In this document: positions 44,401-55,837 of the stretch, piece after piece
Numbering within the stretch: position 1 is the first letter of the stretch
Layout of the letters: each line of letters opens with the position of its first letter
Notes under the pieces: model-generated
Database searches by the model: none
What the model was told of the DNA's origin: nothing
What the model saw: the letters and a program-made list of their open reading frames with translations, nothing else
DNA from: Coriaria nepalensis
Taxonomy: Eukaryota; Streptophyta; Magnoliopsida; Cucurbitales; Coriariaceae
Direction: 5' to 3'
Length of the DNA: 64,000 nucleotides
Assembly (NCBI GenBank): GCA_027186245.1
Contig: CP114495.1
Coordinates: forward strand, 1,007,001 to 1,071,000
Position numbers and translations under genes: made by a program

Positions 44401-45915
44401 AAATATTGTTGAGCTCTGAATGTACCGGAGGAGGGTTGGCCTGGTTGCCCTGACGAGTGTCATGTATGACCACCGAGGAATTTGGAAGGGGCCGGGGAAT
44501 CTGATTGGGATCAATCTTCGACTGCCCTGCTACAGGGGCTCCCGTTTGACCCATAGCAGGCGAAATGGTAGTCATGGATTGGTTTGGCAAGGGTGGAGGT
44601 GGCATTCCATACATTCTAGGGGGCTGCATCTGACCAGGCATAGGTGGAGAAAGGCTTGCCTGATTCATCTACAGAGATAATAAACAATAAGTACAATGCA
44701 TACTGTCCTTTTGAAATAATACTTTTCTTATTAATTTTGAAATATGTTGCTAAGACAAGACACCAAGGGCCCTCTATTTCTTCCTTCTGTCTTATTACTA
44801 CCAATTCATTTGTTTCCATGACAAGACCATATTCGAGTTTCATTAACCTTTAAAATATCACAGATGTAATCTTATCAGAAATTTACAAGTTCATTTCCTC
44901 AGTCCTCTCTACTCCAAGAAAATCATGCAAATCACCTTTTTTAAAATAAAGAACAGTATCAAGTTACCTGCCCAGGTTGCATCTGCCATGCTGATGGCCC
45001 AAAGGGGGAGCCTGGAGTTGGTGATGCTCCTTGAGATGCTGCTGAGAAAGGTGGTGCTGGTTGCCCAGGAGGACCTGGGGGAGCACTAGCTCCTGAGCCA
45101 CCCAGAACCGAATGCATGCTTGGAGTCTGATAAGGTGCCCGGGCAGATGCCATAGTTGGTGGTGGTACAGAAGATGGTCCTTGTGCATTTGCAGCAGCTG
45201 GAAAACGTGGACCACCTGGCAAAGATCCCTGCACAAAAGCTGGTGGCCCCCCAGGATAGGTACCCTGAGAAAATGCTGGCAGCCCATTACTCATCGTACC
45301 CCCTGGTGCACTTGAAGGAGGCACTCCCATGTTCCCAAGTGAAGGTGAAGAGAGTGTGCTCGGTCGAGCACCTGGAGCAGGTGGGGCCACAGGACTGCCA
45401 TGCAAGCCCATATATGGGAAAGAGCTGGAAGAAGGTATCCCAAAGGCGGGCGGGGCTTGAGTTACAACTGATGGAGGTAAGGACCCTGGAGGTGGCCTTG
45501 ATGCAAAAGGGGAAGGCTGGCCAAATGAAGGCCCAGTGGGTCTCACTGGGGCTGCATTGGGAGGTAATGTGGCTTGGGGTGGTCCTGATGGAGGCATGAC
45601 GGGTCTTGCAAGTGCACCTGGGGGTGGACCTGGCCGAGACATTGGTGGTGGCACACCAGAAACCCCAGGTGGTGGATGTGATTGAGCTGATGAAGGAAAG
45701 GGCGGTGGCGATTGGCCAAAAGGGGAAGGCCTAGGGACAGAATTGGGCATAGAAGGTGGCGGCCTATTAAGATTCATGTTCTGAAAATTACCAGCTAAAG
45801 AAGCAGGATTTCTCTGAGCATTGGGATTGTAACCTGGTGGTGGTGGCGGGGATTGGTTATTACTATAGCTGCTGGTGCCGGGCCGAGGTGCCCCTGGAGG
45901 CACAGGAGCTGCCAT
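38440..45915 (-). CDS. COPII coat protein SEC24, plant CEF/SEC24B-type
   Basis: About two dozen exons spanning 7.5 kb. Exon 1 (44968-45915, 316 codons) is a Pro/Gly/Ser-rich disordered tail. Later exons give [20 protein letters not shown], the Sec23/24 zinc finger ([20 protein letters not shown], then FICNLCG at about 43525-43620), the trunk domain ([40 protein letters not shown]), the beta-sandwich, helical domain ([40 protein letters not shown]) and gelsolin domain ([16 protein letters not shown]), ending [18 protein letters not shown]24 selects cargo for ER-to-Golgi vesicles together with SEC23. The [14 protein letters not shown] trunk and [20 protein letters not shown] match the plant CEF (SEC24B/C) branch rather than SEC24A. 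I traced most exons and found no break. Every splice site was not checked to the base. An intron (about 45932-46411) lies in the 5' leader. Confidence 0.93.
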
Positions 45916-46500
45916 TGATCAATCAAACTTGATACAAAAAGGAAAATGAAAACAGATCCCCTTCTTCAATCAAAACAGAACGATCTTTATATATGTTCTA
46001 GGAGCTCAGCAAACACGATCCAAATCTGCACGACATAAACTAATAAGAAACGAATACAGAAAAAAAATTCAAAATTCAAAATTTCTAGAAAACATAACTC
46101 AAATCACGAACATAAAACATTCTGCATAGGACACAGATTTCGTTTCCGATCTCGCAACTCAACCCGCTCGTTTACGTTTGCTTTCATTTCATTCATTACA
46201 AACAAAAAAAGAACCTAAGAAATATCTAAACGAAAGATTCAAAAACTGATCCCAAAATCCACAGTAATTGAACCGAATTGTAACTTAGAAGAGTCGTTGG
46301 AATTGAGAACATCAAAGATCTGGCATGAAATTGAGGGTTTCGATATGAAATGAGAGACAAATCAGTCAATTAAGATGCATAAGAAGAAGACGAAGATGAA
46401 GAAGAAACGAACCTGAGAGCTTTGCTTATGCAGAGGTCCTGCAACAACGTGCAGAGGAGACGGACGACGAAAAAGGCCCAGACTCTTAAGAGTGAAAGGA
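45916..46500 (-). other. SEC24 5' leader with an intron
   Basis: A minus-strand CTCAG/GTTCGT donor near 46411 and an acceptor ending ATCAAG near 45932 suggest an untranslated first exon around 46412-46470. Confidence 0.5.
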
Positions 46501-46870
46501 AATAACGTTTGGGCGCGGGTGCATGCAACCAACGAATACGATGTGTCGTACTGCTTTCTTCTGTCTTAACTAATATTAATAAAAGGAATAAAAAATAGCA
46601 TTAATAATGGATTTTATATATTTATTATCATGGAATAATTTAGAGGTTTTTTATTTAGTTTTTGAAGTACTTTTTGGTGCCTCGAATAGAAATAATATTT
46701 TTACTCCAATTATTTATATTAAATTATATAATATTTAAAATAATTTGTAACTTAATATAAGCGATTGAAGTAGAAATAAGAGATTCATTACATAATGCAT
46801 TTTTTTTTCTTCATTGTATAAAAGTTCAAGAAATCAACGTATAAAAGACAGAAATATATACATACACATA

Positions 46871-48728
46871 ATGCTTACGGTTTTACCAAGAAACGACTGG
46901 CACGAGTTTGCATCGTATCTAGAGGTCATACTTTCTCATGACTGGGACGATTTTGCATCGTATCTTGAGTTCATACTTTCTCTTGATCTTGACTGTGAAA
47001 GGTATGCTTCTAAACTCTTCTTCTATGTTATATGAGATTCATTCAATTCAAGATTACGATCTTCTTCTCTGAAGTAAACTCTGACAAGGAGCCGGAGAAG
47101 TAACACGCGGCCGTCTGATACAGAAAAGAATCGGAATTCAAGTTCAAAGAAGAAGAAGAATCAATCAATGTAACCATCCTATGTCATTTGCTAGTATGTG
47201 TACAAAATGTGGGGAAAGGTTGAAAAGAAAATCTGGTGTTACATTTGCCCACATTCTTAAGGTATATACCACTCTTTATACATATAGGGAATCGAGTTCC
47301 GTCACGATAAAAACCTTTCTAAACTGTGATTCTTGTATATGCAGAAACTTAGGATTAATCGAGAAGAGGTTACTCGGTTAAGAAACAAAAACATGATCGA
47401 TCTGTTACGGGACAAGAAGCTCATCTAAGTACTCGATTTGGACCACACACTGTTAAATACTACTAAGATCAAACGTTTGACCTTACAAGAATCATATTTA
47501 AGAAACCAGGTCCATTCTTTGGAAGGCATCTTCTATATATTCCCTGTTCCCTTTCATCATTTTTTTTGTTTTTGGTTTCATAATTCTTGCTGTGATATGA
47601 TTAGATGTATCAAATGGGAGCCTGTTTGAAGTGAATAGGTTGCAGAGTACTTTGAGGCCCTTTGTACGTCAAGTTTTTAAGGAAGCAAAAGAGATGTTCG
47701 AGATGTACGTATTTACGATGGGTACTTGGTCATACGCAATGGACATGGCAAAATTGCTTGAACCGACAGGCGAATATTTCGACAATCGAATCATTGCGAA
47801 AAATGCTGCAAAACGTAATAGACCTGGTTTGGTGCTTGGGCAGCCAAATGTTGCTCTCATCCTTGATAATACACAACATGTAAGCACTTCTAACAATTTA
47901 TCACAAACCCAGTTTTAATGACTTTAGTTAATTAAGTTACCGTTGAATTTGAACGTTATTTTTCAATTTTTCTTTGTTTTTAAACTGTTAATGACAGGTA
48001 TGGGAGGAACATAAGGAGAACTTGATCCTTATGGAGAGAGATCATTTATTCGCTTCAAGCTGTCGCAAATTCGGTTTCCAAGCGAAACAATCTCTTTCAG
48101 AAAGAAAATGAAAGTGAAGAAGATGGAGCCCTTGCAAACATCCTCAACGTTCTCGAAAAAATCCACAGCATGTTCTTCGATGGAAATATATAATTCATCA
48201 ATCTCTCATTATATTTCTTTTCCGGGTTGTCTGCTCAATCTCACGGTCGAGATCTTCAGCAGGAACTCTCCGATGCTAGTGTCGACAGAGATGTGAGGCC
48301 GGTAGATCATGTTTCAACCTTCTATGATCTAACACAACAAATTTTTGCTTAATGCAAATTTGAAACATCTTTCTGCATTTTTGTGCAGAAGTTGAATGCC
48401 GTTAGAAAGGAAGTTCTAAAAGGATGTAATATATTCTTCAGCGTATCAAAGGAGGAATATGAACGTTTCAAGAGATGCAAGCAACAATGGGGGGTTCACT
48501 GAATGCGAGTAAACTTTTTAACATACAGAACCTGGCTCAAAAGTTAGGAGCCAATTTTTCTAGAGAAGTTGGCCAGTCCGTGACCCATGTCATATTGATA
48601 CCAATTCGAGAAGGGGATCGGCCCGTTAGGCAGTGGAACAGAAGAAGTTTCTGGTCTATCTGAGGAGGATCGAAGCAGCTCACTTTCTATGGAAAAAGCA
48701 GCCTGAGGATAACTTTCCTGTGAACTAG
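46871..48728 (+). pseudogene. CPL4-like RNA polymerase II CTD phosphatase, pseudogene
   Basis: Exon-like pieces follow the order of plant CPL4: CNHPMSFASMCTKCGERLKR, LRINREEVTRLRNKNMIDLL, VLDLDHTLLNTTKI (the catalytic DxDxT), LRPFVRQVFKEAKEMFEMYV, FTMGTWSYAMDMAKLLEPTG, VALILDNTQH, EEHKENLILMERDHLFASSC, a BRCT region (AQKLGANFSREVGQSVTHV) and a tail FLWKKQPEDNFPVN. The family removes phosphate from the polymerase tail. Here a TAA sits two residues before the VLDLDHT motif, the BRCT and tail are in different frames, and a TGA ends the RKEVLKGCNIFFSV segment early. At least three lesions make it a dead copy. It keeps intron-like gaps with splice sites, so it arose by DNA duplication, not from an mRNA. 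Confidence 0.8.
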
Positions 48729-48996
48729 ATTGTGCTGTAATTAGTAGTTAGCAGTAAACAAGATTTATTAGGTGAGATTATGATCTTGTCTATCTTATGT
48801 ATGTAGGTCAAAGTCAAAGAACTAAGATACACAACAACTTCACCATGAACAACTCCATTCTCTTTACCATCCCCTTCTCTCCATATAAGCACTCTTTTCT
48901 ACACCCATTTGCATAAAAGAAAGAAAAAATAGTTCATTTCTTTCAATCCTACAAATTAGAACACTACTCAAAGTTGTTCAAATTACCCAATTCAAA

Positions 48997-49716
48997 ATGT
49001 TCGATATTGGATCATCATTTTCCATCTTTCTTGCAGCTATGGTGATTGCCTTTGGCAATATCGTTACCATCAAGGCTGCAGTTGACCCACCGGTTCTTGA
49101 ATTATACATGCACGATATTCTCGGAGGTAGAAGCCCTACCGCCAGACCAATCACCGGCTTGCTTGGAAGCATCTACAACGGGAAAGTCCCTTTTGCTAGG
49201 CCTATTGGCTTCATTCCACCGCAAGGTGGTGTAGCCATCCCCAATGCCAACGGAGCCATACCCACCACTAATGGAGTCAACGGCTTACCTCTAGGAGCAG
49301 TGTTTGGTGGAAATCGGGCAAATGGCAACCCCCCGGCTCAACCAGGACCTGACGGATTGAGCCTTGGGTTCGGAACCATAACCGTCATAGATGACGTGCT
49401 AACCACCTCGCCAGAGCTTGGATCCCAGACTATCGGGAAGGCTCAAGGAGTGTATGTGGCTAGTTCATCTGCCGGGTCATCCCAGCTGATGGCATTTACG
49501 GCCATGTTTGAAGGAGGAGAATACGGAGATAGCTTGAACTTCTACGGGATATATAACATCGGAAGCACTAGGTCCCACTTGTCCTTGACTGGAGGGACTG
49601 GGAAGTTCAATAATGCATGTGGGTTCGCTGAAGTAAGGTCATTGATCCCACCGGGTCAACATGTCACGGATGGCACCGAAACATTGCTTAGAATAATTGT
49701 CCACATAAGTTACTAA
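48997..49716 (+). CDS. Dirigent protein, long glycine-rich type
   Basis: Intact, intronless, 239 residues. Signal peptide 1-28 (SSFSIFLAAMVIAFGNIVTI). PVLELYMHDILGG starts the dirigent domain. It is interrupted by a Gly/Asn/Pro-rich segment (about 65-120: ANGAIPTTNGVNGLPLGAVF), as in the ESB1-like and DIR16/18-like group. It resumes with GFGTITVIDDVLTTSPELGS, GKAQGVYVASS, LMAFTAMFEGGEYGDSLNFY and ends with LSLTGGTGKFNNACGFAEV. The domain folds as an eight-stranded barrel that steers stereoselective phenoxy-radical coupling for lignans or lignin in the cell wall. Members of this subgroup act in Casparian-strip lignin; that role here is inference. CCATATAAGC at about 48879 could be its TATA box. 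Confidence 0.93.
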   Translation: MFDIGSSFSIFLAAMVIAFGNIVTIKAAVDPPVLELYMHDILGGRSPTARPITGLLGSIYNGKVPFARPIGFIPPQGGVAIPNANGAIPTTNGVNGLPLGAVFGGNRANGNPPAQPGPDGLSLGFGTITVIDDVLTTSPELGSQTIGKAQGVYVASSSAGSSQLMAFTAMFEGGEYGDSLNFYGIYNIGSTRSHLSLTGGTGKFNNACGFAEVRSLIPPGQHVTDGTETLLRIIVHISY

Positions 49717-49959
49717 CAAATCAGCGAACATGAACAAGATTTCTACTATAAACTGAGTTTCATACATATATAGCAATTGTATTTCTATCTCATCAAATAT
49801 ATTTGAGTTGATATTATCATTTTAGCAAGCCAAAACTTATTGAATGATAGTTCAACATTTCTTATCTTGAAACTTAATCTAAGTGATATCAAATCATTCA
49901 CAAACTAAACTATACAAAGTATCACGGCAAATGAACATACTTTACACATAAAAGACTCA
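49717..49959. other. Convergent 3' region of dirigent and ThiM loci
   Basis: Short AT-rich stretch. Nothing else seen. Confidence 0.5.
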
Positions 49960-50903
49960 TCACATGGTCTTGATCTTAACCCGAGAAAGTAGAGCCGATT
50001 CATAGAGCCCGTATAGTGAATCGATCAAGTGCATCCTCAAAGTTGCAGGGCCCTTAGCCCTTTCCAATCCCAACTCAGCTGCCACCCCAAAAACCGATAA
50101 CGAGCAAGCCGATGATTCAAAAGCATGAAGTGGATCCACGGCTACAACTGCAGCAATCAGAGCAGTGACAGAACATCCAGTTGCTGTAATATTTTGCAAC
50201 ATTGGCCCACCGTTTTCAGCTCCGACCACTCTTTTCCCATCCGTAACAATATCTATAGCACCTGAAACGGCAACTATAGCCCCACTTGATTCGGCTAATG
50301 CCTTTGCTGATTCCACTGAATCTTTTGATTCATGTGAACTATCAACACCCTTCCCATCAACAAGAAAATAACTTTCATTTCAAACAATTTGAACTGGATT
50401 TAAAATCATCCTCAATGAATCATTCATGGAATTGGGTTAGTGATTTTACCTTAGTGGGGGGCGTGGAAGAATTGGAGAGAGCGATAATTTCAAACCCATT
50501 GCCTCTAATAACAGTAGGTTAAAGTTTGATAAGCTACGGACAAGCATTTAGCCGGAATTTGGAAGCTCCGACGACAACAGGGTCGAGGACCCAAGGCTTT
50601 CCTAGCTTAGAGGCCAACTCAGCGGAGAGTTTCATGGCCGGTAACCAGTCGGAGGTGAGTGTGCCGACGTTGATGCACAGTCCTTGAGCGTGAGGAGTGA
50701 AATCCGGCATCTCCTCGACTGAGTGGAGCATCGCCAGCGATGTTCCGGCGGGTAAGAGAATGTTGGCCGTCAAATTCTATGGAGACGAAATTCGTTAGGC
50801 ATTGGATGAGCGGTGATTGGCGCCGGACTTCCGACAGGACGGCCCACGCTCGTGGCGCCCACTCAGTTGAGGGGTCTTCTTCTTTCATCGTCTCAGCCTT
50901 CAC
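49960..50903 (-). pseudogene. Hydroxyethylthiazole kinase (ThiM), disabled
   Basis: On the minus strand the family reads: RQSPLIQCLTNFVSIE, then TANILLPAGTSLAMLHSVEE, DFTPHAQGLCINVGTLTSDW, KPWVLDPVVVGASKFRLNAC, PTVIRGNGFEIIALSNSS and, after an intron, SGAIVAVSGAIDIVTDGKRV, NITATGCSVTALIAAVVAVD and LRMHLIDSLYGL. The enzyme phosphorylates hydroxyethylthiazole in thiamine salvage. Three lesions break it: an extra T in a T-run (50773-50780) shifts the frame after SIE, and two in-frame stops replace residues in the stretch between FRLNAC and PTVIRGNG (TAG and TAA around 50520-50545). The rest, including the GNGxE and ATGC catalytic motifs, is well kept, so the loss is recent. Confidence 0.88.
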
Positions 50904-52488
50904 GGTCGCTCCCTCTCTCTGTCTCTCAGGTCCGAGTGGCGAGGGAATTAGTTATGGATTGGGCCGGAAATGGGTGGGAAAATATTTTGGGTCGATTAAA
51001 ATCCGAAGAATTTTTCATAACGGGCCGATAATTACAGAGCCCAATTTCTATCCAACATTTTTTTTTTCCCTTGATTGTATCGTTACTGAGTAAAAATTTG
51101 AGAGAGTCTACTTTACAATCAAAATCTTGAAAAAGTATTAATTTTGACCGTTTTATTTTATTAAATATGTTAATATGAGTTGTACCGACCCAACTTACAA
51201 TAAATATGAGAAATTATTAATATTTATATATTATTTTCATCATTTAAAAATAAAATTATATAATTTTATTTATTAAATCACGATAATATATATAAATATA
51301 TATATATATAATTTATATAAGAATTTCTCTGTATTCCATTCCATTTATGATTTACGTGTTGGCCACCTACTTATTACCTTCCCTCACCAACCATATCTCA
51401 CTACTTCCATATTTCTAATTCTATTTAGTTCTCTTATGACTAATCTATCCCTCAAAAAAAAATAATAATAATAAAATAAATATTTAAAAAAAAAGATAAA
51501 ATGATAATATTCTATAATGCTTACATGGAGCACGCGAGTGTCACATGTATGATGTGAGAAAAGTCGCTGCAATATCCTTTTTGCCATCCCTTTCTTGCCA
51601 TTATTTACCCACCACCCCCACTGGCTCGTATGGGGCCCGCATCGGCAAGAGTGGACCCCCCCACATGCCTAAAGCGATTAAATATTTAAATTAAGAGTTT
51701 AATTATTTATTTTTATTTTTATTAAATAAATAATTGCAAAAAAAAAGAAGTGAATGTGTGAGAAGAGTGATTCAGTCAGCAGTAATCAGCATTGTAATGC
51801 CTGTCATCCATTAAATTATCTCAACTACATAACCGCCGCCACGTGCGTCGTTAGTGAAGGTCAAACATGTAAATATACTTAGAATATACTTTATAGGTGT
51901 CCCCCTCCTCATTGGTTAAATAACGTGTCTCCTTTGATTTTATTGGCACAAGAGCCGCCCTCAGACTGCACTGCAGGCGGTTGTGTAAGAAGCCCCGGCC
52001 CTTCCTCTTCTCGCAAAATAACGATACTGCCCTTATCGTGGGGACATGTTTTTTCATCTCGAATCCGACGGTGTTGATTTCCTTCAACGTTACTCACGTT
52101 TTTGTATTAATGAGAGAGTATATGTTTTGTACATCGGATTTATCAATTTATTAATAAAGAAAGTATATGAAGATATATTTTCTTAGTAAATCATACAAAA
52201 TTACCATATACTTAATACTATATATTATTAATGCCACGTCATGTCATAACGTTATGGATTTATTTATAAATCATACATTATGCGGCACCACTAATAAAAG
52301 AAAATGAAAAAAATTAAATTAAATTAAATTAAATTAAATTTTTTAAATAAAAAAAATGTCCAAAAATCAACATCCCCTCCTCGTTCGTTCCCTCTAAAAT
52401 AACGTAACGCTCTCTCTCTCTCTCTCCGTTTCTCTGTCTAAAAGCTTTTTCGTTGGTTTTGTATTATTTTTCTCTCTCTGAAGAAAAA
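50904..52488. other. Intergenic, GATA upstream region
   Basis: No gene seen. It contains a TA-run (about 51290-51315), AAT/AAATA repeats (about 51455-51500), an (AAATT)n pentamer run (about 52313-52340) and a (CT)n run (about 52410-52428) just before the GATA start, typical of plant core promoters. Confidence 0.55.
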
Positions 52489-53781
52489 ATGGAGGCTTCT
52501 TCTTTGGCTTTCATGGAGGACCTGTTGGATTTCTCGTCGGACATAGGCGAGGAAGATGATGAAGAAGATGGGCGGTCCAGAAAAGCTCTGCCTTATGAGC
52601 CACGTCACTCCGATGATCCTAGCCGTTCATTTCCTGTAAGTTTTTTTCAATCAATTTTTTTTTTTTGCGTACATCTTCATGAAGGAACTGAGCCGACCTG
52701 AGACTCGGCCATTTCTGGTGGTTTTAGGGGCCGAAAACGCCTTGACTCGGTTTGTGGTTAGGGTTTGGCCTGAGTTAACTCGGTTAATTATTTTTTAAAC
52801 GGCGCGAAGATGGACGGTCTCTTGTTCGTGCGGGGGTTAGCCGTTAGTTTCTTACCGAAAATACGTTTTTGTCCCTTAATCCCCTTGTACGACAGCTGTA
52901 TCTGTCGGTACTATGATGGGGGGTATCTTAGTCAATTTCTATCAACGTGGTCTTTATGGAAAATGAATAGCAATATCTTAATGCGGGCACTCCTACGCTT
53001 TGATTTTTTTGATAAATGGTATCCCACCACGTGAAACGACAGTTTATTACATTCTTTTGTCCAAATGTAGATATCTAATTTAAAAATATATATTAAATAT
53101 TCGGATTGAATAATGTCTTGTCCGAGTTTAGCCCGAGTTACTGAGTCAGATACACATTATCTAATGACTAATGTCTACCTCTGTGATGCTGATCAGGAGC
53201 TTCCAGAAGAAGAGCTGGAGTGGCTATCTAACAAGGATGCCTTTCCGGCCGTTGAGACATTTGTCGACATACTTACCAGCCAACCCAATTATAAGATGTC
53301 AAAACATCATAGTCCGGTCTCTGTTTTAGACGACAGTTCTACAAGCAGCTCCTCCTTAACTTTAACGAGTTGCTGTGGCAACGTGAAAGTACCTGTCCGG
53401 GCAAGGAGCAAGCACAGACAGAGGCGGGCTCGAAACATGATTGGGCAAGAACGGTGGTTTAATCGAGTAGTTAATTTGAAGAATGCCAAGGTGGAATTGA
53501 AAGTGATGAGTAGTAATAATAATCGAAATAGCGGACCGAGTGGTGGTAGTACTACTGGGCGGAAGTGTCAGCATTGTGGAGCTGAGAAAACCCCGCAATG
53601 GCGGGCCGGGCCTCTTGGGCCAAAGACATTGTGTAATGCTTGTGGAGTGAGGTACAAGTCGGGCCGGTTGGTGCCCGAGTATAGACCCGCGAGTAGCCCA
53701 ACTTTCTCGGTTGAGTTGCATTCTAATTCTCACAGAAAGGTGATGGAGATGAGGATGATGAAGCAGTTGGATAAAGGGTAG
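52489..53781 (+). CDS. GATA zinc-finger transcription factor, GATA1-like
   Basis: Two exons, 52489-52635 and 53197-53781, in phase 0, give 243 residues. The acidic N-terminus ([28 protein letters not shown]) and the [20 protein letters not shown] motif are hallmarks of plant subfamily I GATA factors. A basic [10 protein letters not shown] stretch, probably a nuclear localisation signal, follows. The class IV finger has C-x2-C-x18-C-x2-C spacing ([20 protein letters not shown], then TLCNACG) followed by [20 protein letters not shown]. These proteins bind WGATAR sites and act in light- and growth-related transcription. The start was chosen at MEASS; an in-frame ATG at 52453 lies in the leader and would add twelve hydrophobic residues unlike the family. 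Context next to ThiM and a dirigent gene supports GATA1 orthology. Confidence 0.94.
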
Positions 53782-54914
53782 TTTTGTCTTTTTGTTTTTT
53801 TGTGGTTAGTTCCCAAAAAAAAAAAAACAATTATATTCAGTTTTTAAGTTTTGTTAGGGTATAGTTAGAGAAAGTTAGATGTTTGGTTGGTAAGTGATCA
53901 GAGTTGTTTTGTCTGATGAAGATCTTAAGTAGGGGAATTCTTTTTTACATTAGTGTGCTTGATTGATTATGCTATAGACTTAAAAGAGTCATTAGACAAC
54001 AAGATGATGGATCTTTTTCTTTGGTGCGTGTTGACTGAATTGATTCTTTACTTGATTTGGATTTGGGACTTAGTTTGATTATGGGATTGAGGATTGAGCA
54101 TTGTAGAGTGAAGAAAAAAGAGGAGAACCCAATGTGCGTATTTGAGATTAATTTGTGGGCTGAACCTAATTTATCAAATATCTGTCCGAGATGAGCCAAT
54201 AGAGAACCTAATTTAGGTCAATAGGAATCCGATTTTAACCCCATTTTATCGAGATATTAGTTCACTCGAATTTCAACCGATCCGAACCAAACTCGCAATG
54301 GATTGAAATTTGAAATGGGTTTAGGAGTTCTCTTTAATTTCATTATCATGTTGGGTTTGGCTGCGTCCTGAAAGATTTGGTTAAAGAAGCACATTTAGGT
54401 GACGAGGGTCAATTCCTGAAGGAAGCTGGTAAAAGCAAAAAACAATAGAAATTCAAAAGTGGGTGAAGCACCGAGAATGAAGAAGGAATCTACATAAATC
54501 AAGACTTACTGATCCAAACAGATCATCTCTATGACGTGTAAGCTTAGCCCACCCAAGTTTGAATGCTAGTGGCCCAATTCTAGAAAATATCACCATCATG
54601 TCGGCCGAAAAAGCCCAAAAGTATTATCTCCATCATAGAGAAAGGCTTGAATTAAAAATCATAAATATTTTTAAAAAAATAAAGAAAATAGAAATAATAT
54701 CTTCTTTTCTGGTCCAAACCGGCCTACCCCGTGTCCTTATCCCATACTACCACGTGCTCTAGAACCACCATATCATTACGGCTGCCGTGAGGGTATTTTT
54801 ACTTGATTACTAATTAGTGACTTTTTAATAACTCATAACTACTATTGTTAGTTACAAAAGGTAGGCTAATATACAAACAAATACAGTAGTGCCTTTTGGG
54901 ACCAATGGATTGAT
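53782..54914. other. Intergenic, no gene recognised
   Basis: GATA 3' region with a T-rich then A-run stretch (about 53815-53827). The remainder shows short open frames without family signal. Confidence 0.5.
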
Positions 54915-55493
54915 TATTATCACAACTTGAGCTCCATGAATCTTTCGGGACCCATTAATCCCATGATTGGTGGTTTAGCGAACTTAACTTCTCTTGATCT
55001 TTCAAGTAACGGGTTTACGGGCGATATTCCAAAGGAGATTATTGGATATTGTACAAAATTGCAATACCTTTCTTTGAACAACAATCAGCTAAATGATCAG
55101 ATTCCGTCTGAATTGGGCAAGCTTTCTTCTTTGACAATCTTGAATCTTTGCATTAACAGAATCCATGGAACTGCTCCCGAGGAGCTTGGGAACTTGTCTT
55201 CACTAATAGAGTTTTGTTGGGTGAGGAGAAATGTCCGGGAACATTCTTTGACTTCTGAATTACTTGATTCCCAATTGAATCTTCAAGACAAACCCACTGT
55301 TTCCCACTTGTTGACTGTCTTAAAAATCGCTTTGATGTGCACGAGTCTTTCCCCATTTGACTGACCCTCTATGCGGGAAGTTGTGTCGATGCTTGTAGAG
55401 TCAGATGAGAGCCAGAGGAACCCAATAACTCCATCTGTAACTTATAATGATTATTCTCTTAAAGAAGATGATCCCTCTAAATGTTTGATGTGA
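54915..55493 (+). pseudogene. LRR receptor-like kinase relic, kinase mostly deleted
   Basis: A first part has four plant-type leucine-rich repeats (NLSSMNLSGPI, LTSLDLSSNGFTGDIPKEII, LQYLSLNNNQLNDQIPSELG, LTILNLCINRIHGTAPEELG). The frame then runs directly into the extreme C-terminus of a kinase (SHLLTVLKIALMCTSLSPFD, a TGA where arginine is expected, then PSMREVVSMLVESDESQ). The transmembrane segment and nearly the whole kinase domain are absent, so this is an internal deletion plus a nonsense mutation. The C-terminal text resembles LRR subfamily XI (the group of At2g33170 and At5g63930, from memory). Confidence 0.82.
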
Positions 55494-55837
55494 GATTGTC
55501 TTCAAATTTTCAGTCATAGGGTGATTTTTATTTCTCTCTTTTTCCTTTTTGGGTCCTGATTTTTTTAATCTTTCTGTTCTCATTTTTCCCCACAGGAAAG
55601 TGATTATATTTGTACATTTTAAAAATAAAAAAAAAATTGGTGGAAATATATTATCGTATTCGGTCACTGTGGCTGTTCGATTGTTGTTTCTCAGTTCTGA
55701 ATTTTATTCAGAAAATTAATGAAGCGATGGGTCCATAAACTTTCTTCATTTCTTACAAGAGAGAGATAAGACAAGAGAAAAATACTGTTGATCATTAAAA
55801 AAACACAGTGACTGTTTGGTTTCCAAGGAACTGGGAA
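55494..55837. other. Spacer, 3' region of the minus-strand SPH gene
   Basis: No coding signal. AT-rich with A-runs. Confidence 0.5.

Noticed and set aside
45112..45599. 147-codon plus-strand frame over SEC24 exon 1
   Set aside because: Antisense of a Pro/Gly-rich low-complexity exon, which leaves long open frames by composition.
47669..47896. Antisense frame over the CPL4 relic
   Set aside because: Shadow of the phosphatase exon.
53307..53733. Minus-strand frames over the GATA exon
   Set aside because: Antisense shadows of a Ser/Arg-rich exon.
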